Positions 61,215 to 64,000 of a stretch of DNA of 64,000 nucleotides are shown piece by piece; within the stretch, counting starts at the first letter, position 1, and every line of letters begins with the position of its first letter. Position numbers and translations under genes: made by a program. Source of the stretch: Ligula intestinalis (Eukaryota > Platyhelminthes > Cestoda > Diphyllobothriidea > Diphyllobothriidae); contig JAYGXS010000008.1 of NCBI GenBank assembly GCA_036362985.1, positions 21,955,470 through 22,019,469 on the forward strand. The letters are read 5' to 3'. Under the pieces are notes generated by a model, which searched no databases, was not told the origin of the DNA, and saw only the letters and a list, made by a program, of their open reading frames with translations.

Positions 61215-61990
61215 AAACCGCTATAAAGTATGGTCGCACTACTGGTTATCATGCAGCCTAATGTCAAGTCATTTTAGTAACGTCAGGATGCCAACTTTTT
61301 AACGAGCCTCCTTCTGATGATTAGCAAAAAGTAGTTTCTCCATCAAATGGCTAGCTTAGTAGTACGCATTTACATTTTTTTAACAAAATGAAGTAAACCT
61401 GCCTTAAATTATATTTTTAGAGGTAGGTTTCATTTTGGTTTTAATCAATGCCTAAATATGACATTTTTACGACTGTATAATGCTAATTTACATATAATAT
61501 ATCATTTTCGTCACTTTATTGAGGTTTCCTTTAATGCATATAGCACATATTCAAATTCATCACAACATATTTTGCGAACTATGTGATCTCCTGCTCATAC
61601 CGTGAGGATAAAAGTTCCTTTTTTAGACAGAATATACAAAGCATAAAGTTTGAAACCTTCATTTTAAATGAGCCACCTGGTAGGTTCTGACATAATTCAA
61701 AAAGTTGGAAACATTATAAAAATCTAAAAAGAGTCTTTCTTTAAGTATAAAATTTATGGAAGGCGACATTTGCTACCGAAGGAATGCAAAAAAGAATAAT
61801 TTCTTGCATTTTTTTCACAACATATATTTGAACGTATAATGACAAAGAAAATCAATGAGTTAAATGTATAGTCCTAAGTAGCCATTATTTACAGAACACA
61901 CTCTGTATAAGTGGTCAGAAATTATTTCCCTGAAAACTCGGCATCCCATCATGGCTGAACTTCAATATTCGGTCTTCGGTGATGGCAAAG
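61215..61990. mobile_element. foldback element, degenerate
   Basis: The left end (TTATCATGCAGCCTAATGTC, then AGGATGCCAACTTTTTAACG) corresponds in reverse to the right end (CTCGGCATCCCATCATGG). The interior carries the ~90-bp core near 61635-61715. No gene. Confidence 0.5.
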
Positions 61991-62189
61991 AGAATGGCAC
62001 GAATTTTCCAGGTCTGAGACCGCGGATCCTTGCGCGTGGAGAAGCACCGTACGGGATATAAGTAAGAGCAACTAGATAAGGCACGATTGAAGTGGCAACA
62101 GGAACAAGTAAGTTACCTACATTGCAGTCTATAGTTTATGCATGATGCCGAAATTTGAGAATAATTGATAGTTAGCCGCAAACTGGCAT

Positions 62190-62910
62190 TAAGTAGGGTT
62201 GTACTATTGTTTATCATGCAGCCTAATGTCAAATGATTTCAGCCACATCAGAAGGCCGGCTTTTTAAAAAGCTGCTTTCTGACCGTCTGAAATGATTAAA
62301 CTCTAAAAAGGACCCCTTAGATGGTATGTATTTCACTTATCAATGGTTATTGCTCTTATGAATCCAAAAGTATTTTGTAAAAAACCTGACTAAAATATTT
62401 TTTCTCGTTTTCTAGAAAAATAGGTTTTCTTTAAATAATTCACTCAAAGAAAGGCTATCTTAAGGTATAGGAAATGTTTATAAGTATGAAATCTTTCAGC
62501 ATTGTGTAAGGTGTCCAAAACGATCAGAAAAGTGTTCTTTTCTGTTAGATGGGATGTATAAAGAATGCATTTTGAAAATCTTAAATTCAAGTGAAACCAC
62601 CCGTAGGGTTCAAAAGGATTCGGATATTTGGAAAATTTCTTAAAAATTAATGAAACCCTTTCGTCAAGTTTACAAACTGAAGAAAGCATAACATTTTCAT
62701 ATAAAGTACGTCGCAGCCGTCAGTTGAGTAATGTTGCCTTTAATGCATATAACACAATCAGAACAATGTGACCTTCTTTTCCTTAAACTGTAGGCAAAAA
62801 TGTACATTTTGATGAACAGTATGTAAAAAGCAGGCAGTTGGAAAATCTTAAATTCATTTGAAACGGTTGATAGGGTTTAAAAATGATGCGGTAATTTAGA
62901 GAAGTTTTTA
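62190..62910. mobile_element. foldback-family sequence, partial
   Basis: Begins with a left-end sequence like that at 61250 (TTTATCATGCAGCCTAATGT) and contains two plus-strand copies of the ~90-bp core (62555-62645 and 62820-62905). A matching right end was not found. An 81-codon minus frame here is repeat-derived. Confidence 0.45.
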
Positions 62911-62944
62911 CACCGGACAGGTATCCTCTCTGTAAGTTTAACAA

Positions 62945-63450
62945 TTGCAGAAGGAGAAAGCTTTGACTAAAAAATCTTATTTCACCTGGATCACCTTGTT
63001 ACCGTTTTGCCACAAGGCTAGTTGTTTACCGCATTATTATGCCTCGTCTAAATTCCCAAAAGAGAACACAACAGTAAGGGCGCAAAATGTTACAACTATG
63101 GACAAGATCAAACCAATCAGATTGTGGCCCCAAGTGAGTAGTGACTCGATTGGCTTTCTGCTTCATCCGCCTGACCGCAGTTTGCGCGTCATCACCACGT
63201 GCACTGCACGTGGGCAAATCGATAGCTTCGCGTGGGATCGACATGCCGGGGCACCTTTCAGGCGATTACGCTAGGCTGGCTCCTAACGCATTTCTCCTCT
63301 GCATTTACTTCACATCTTAGCTGAAAGTCTTACTGATAAACCGTAGAAGGTACACAGGTTTAGTGGCCCCAATAAATCCTCAGGCTGGTCCATTTTCAGG
63401 AGGCACGATGAATACTGAAAAATATGTGATGATACGACAAAGGTCCGGTC
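62945..63450. repeat. family E repeat, diverged copy
   Basis: Follows 46600-47090 at lower identity, including AGGCACGATGAATACTGA and a tRNA-like stretch on the minus strand near 63123-63185. Confidence 0.5.
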
Positions 63451-63539
63451 ACCCATAAATTACAGTACATAACTTATTTGAGAACATCACCATTTGAGTA
63501 GGCTTACTCATCTAATATACTCAAAAAAGGCTTTCTTGA

Positions 63540-64000
63540 GGTATAAACAACTTTTTAATTATGAGATTTTTTACCATCATATAAAGTATGCAGCTCGATC
63601 AGAGAAATGTTCTTTTTTGTTAGGCAGGATGTAGAAACATAGGTTTTGGAAACCTCGATCTCAAGTGTAACAGTTGGTAGGGTTCAAAATGATTCTGGAA
63701 TTTAGAAAATTGCTTAAAAAGGAATGATACCCGTTCTTCAACTATAAAAATTGAAAAAAGCCTAATACACTACCAAAAGCGTTCATTCAAATTTCATAAT
63801 TTAAGCTGACATTTAATGAGATTGACAATATAATGCATACATTCATAGAAAGTGGAGTTTGCCATCAAGCGAGAATAAGCACGACTTTTTCGTGCATGTG
63901 TTCTAAAAGATATATTTGCATTTTTGAGGGCAGTGAAAATCAATGCGAAAAGCGCATAAGACTTAATTACGGGAGAGGTGGTAGTAAGGATTAAGTGAGT
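63540..64000. mobile_element. foldback-family sequence, runs off the window
   Basis: Carries the ~90-bp core at 63628-63715 and, near the end, GGGCAGTGAAAATCAATG, an end-proximal word of the foldback family. Confidence 0.45.

Overview
This window looks like repeat-dense, gene-poor nuclear DNA from a metazoan with a large genome. I found no intact protein-coding gene, operon, ribosome-binding site or other prokaryotic signal. The organism is probably a flatworm (tapeworm or fluke). That is an inference from the tRNA-derived short repeats, the hammerhead-ribozyme-like repeats of the kind known from Penelope-like retroelements and flatworm satellites, and the general texture. No species is claimed.

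The clear genes are few. One structurally complete nuclear tRNA-Gln (anticodon CTG) lies at 16691-16763 with a T4 terminator. A 3' half of tRNA-Trp (CCA) lies near 30.9 kb. A decayed Tigger/pogo-type DDE transposase pseudogene runs on the minus strand at 10870-12337. Almost everything else that can be explained is repeat. Family names A-F and X below are local labels based on matches between parts of this window.

Layout. 0-8.4 kb: mostly unique sequence with truncated tRNA-related SINE pieces. 8.4-10.6 kb: family A (+). 10.9-13.3 kb: Tigger pseudogene, a C-rich minisatellite and two hammerhead-like motifs. 13.9-15.5 kb: family C (-). 16.7 kb: tRNA-Gln. 17.2-18.1 kb: a foldback element. 22.8-23.3 kb: family X (-). 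24.5-29.9 kb: three family C copies (+). 31.3-33.3 kb: family A (-), so that A and C form two nested inverted pairs. 33.3-36.07 kb: family X and family B repeats. A 100-N gap follows.

36167-47457 and 47558-58304 are two closely similar direct copies of one ~11 kb segment, separated by a second 100-N gap. They differ by substitutions and several clean indels, so they are either a tandem duplication or two alleles laid end to end by the assembler. 58.3-64 kb: a family C relic, an inverted pair of hammerhead-like repeats and several degenerate foldback elements.

The most interesting signals are the dispersed hammerhead-like family (best copy 60296-60332, with an 8-bp stem II), the long-armed foldback family with a recurring ~90-bp core, and a composite tRNA-like inverted SINE dimer with a 12-bp target-site duplication.
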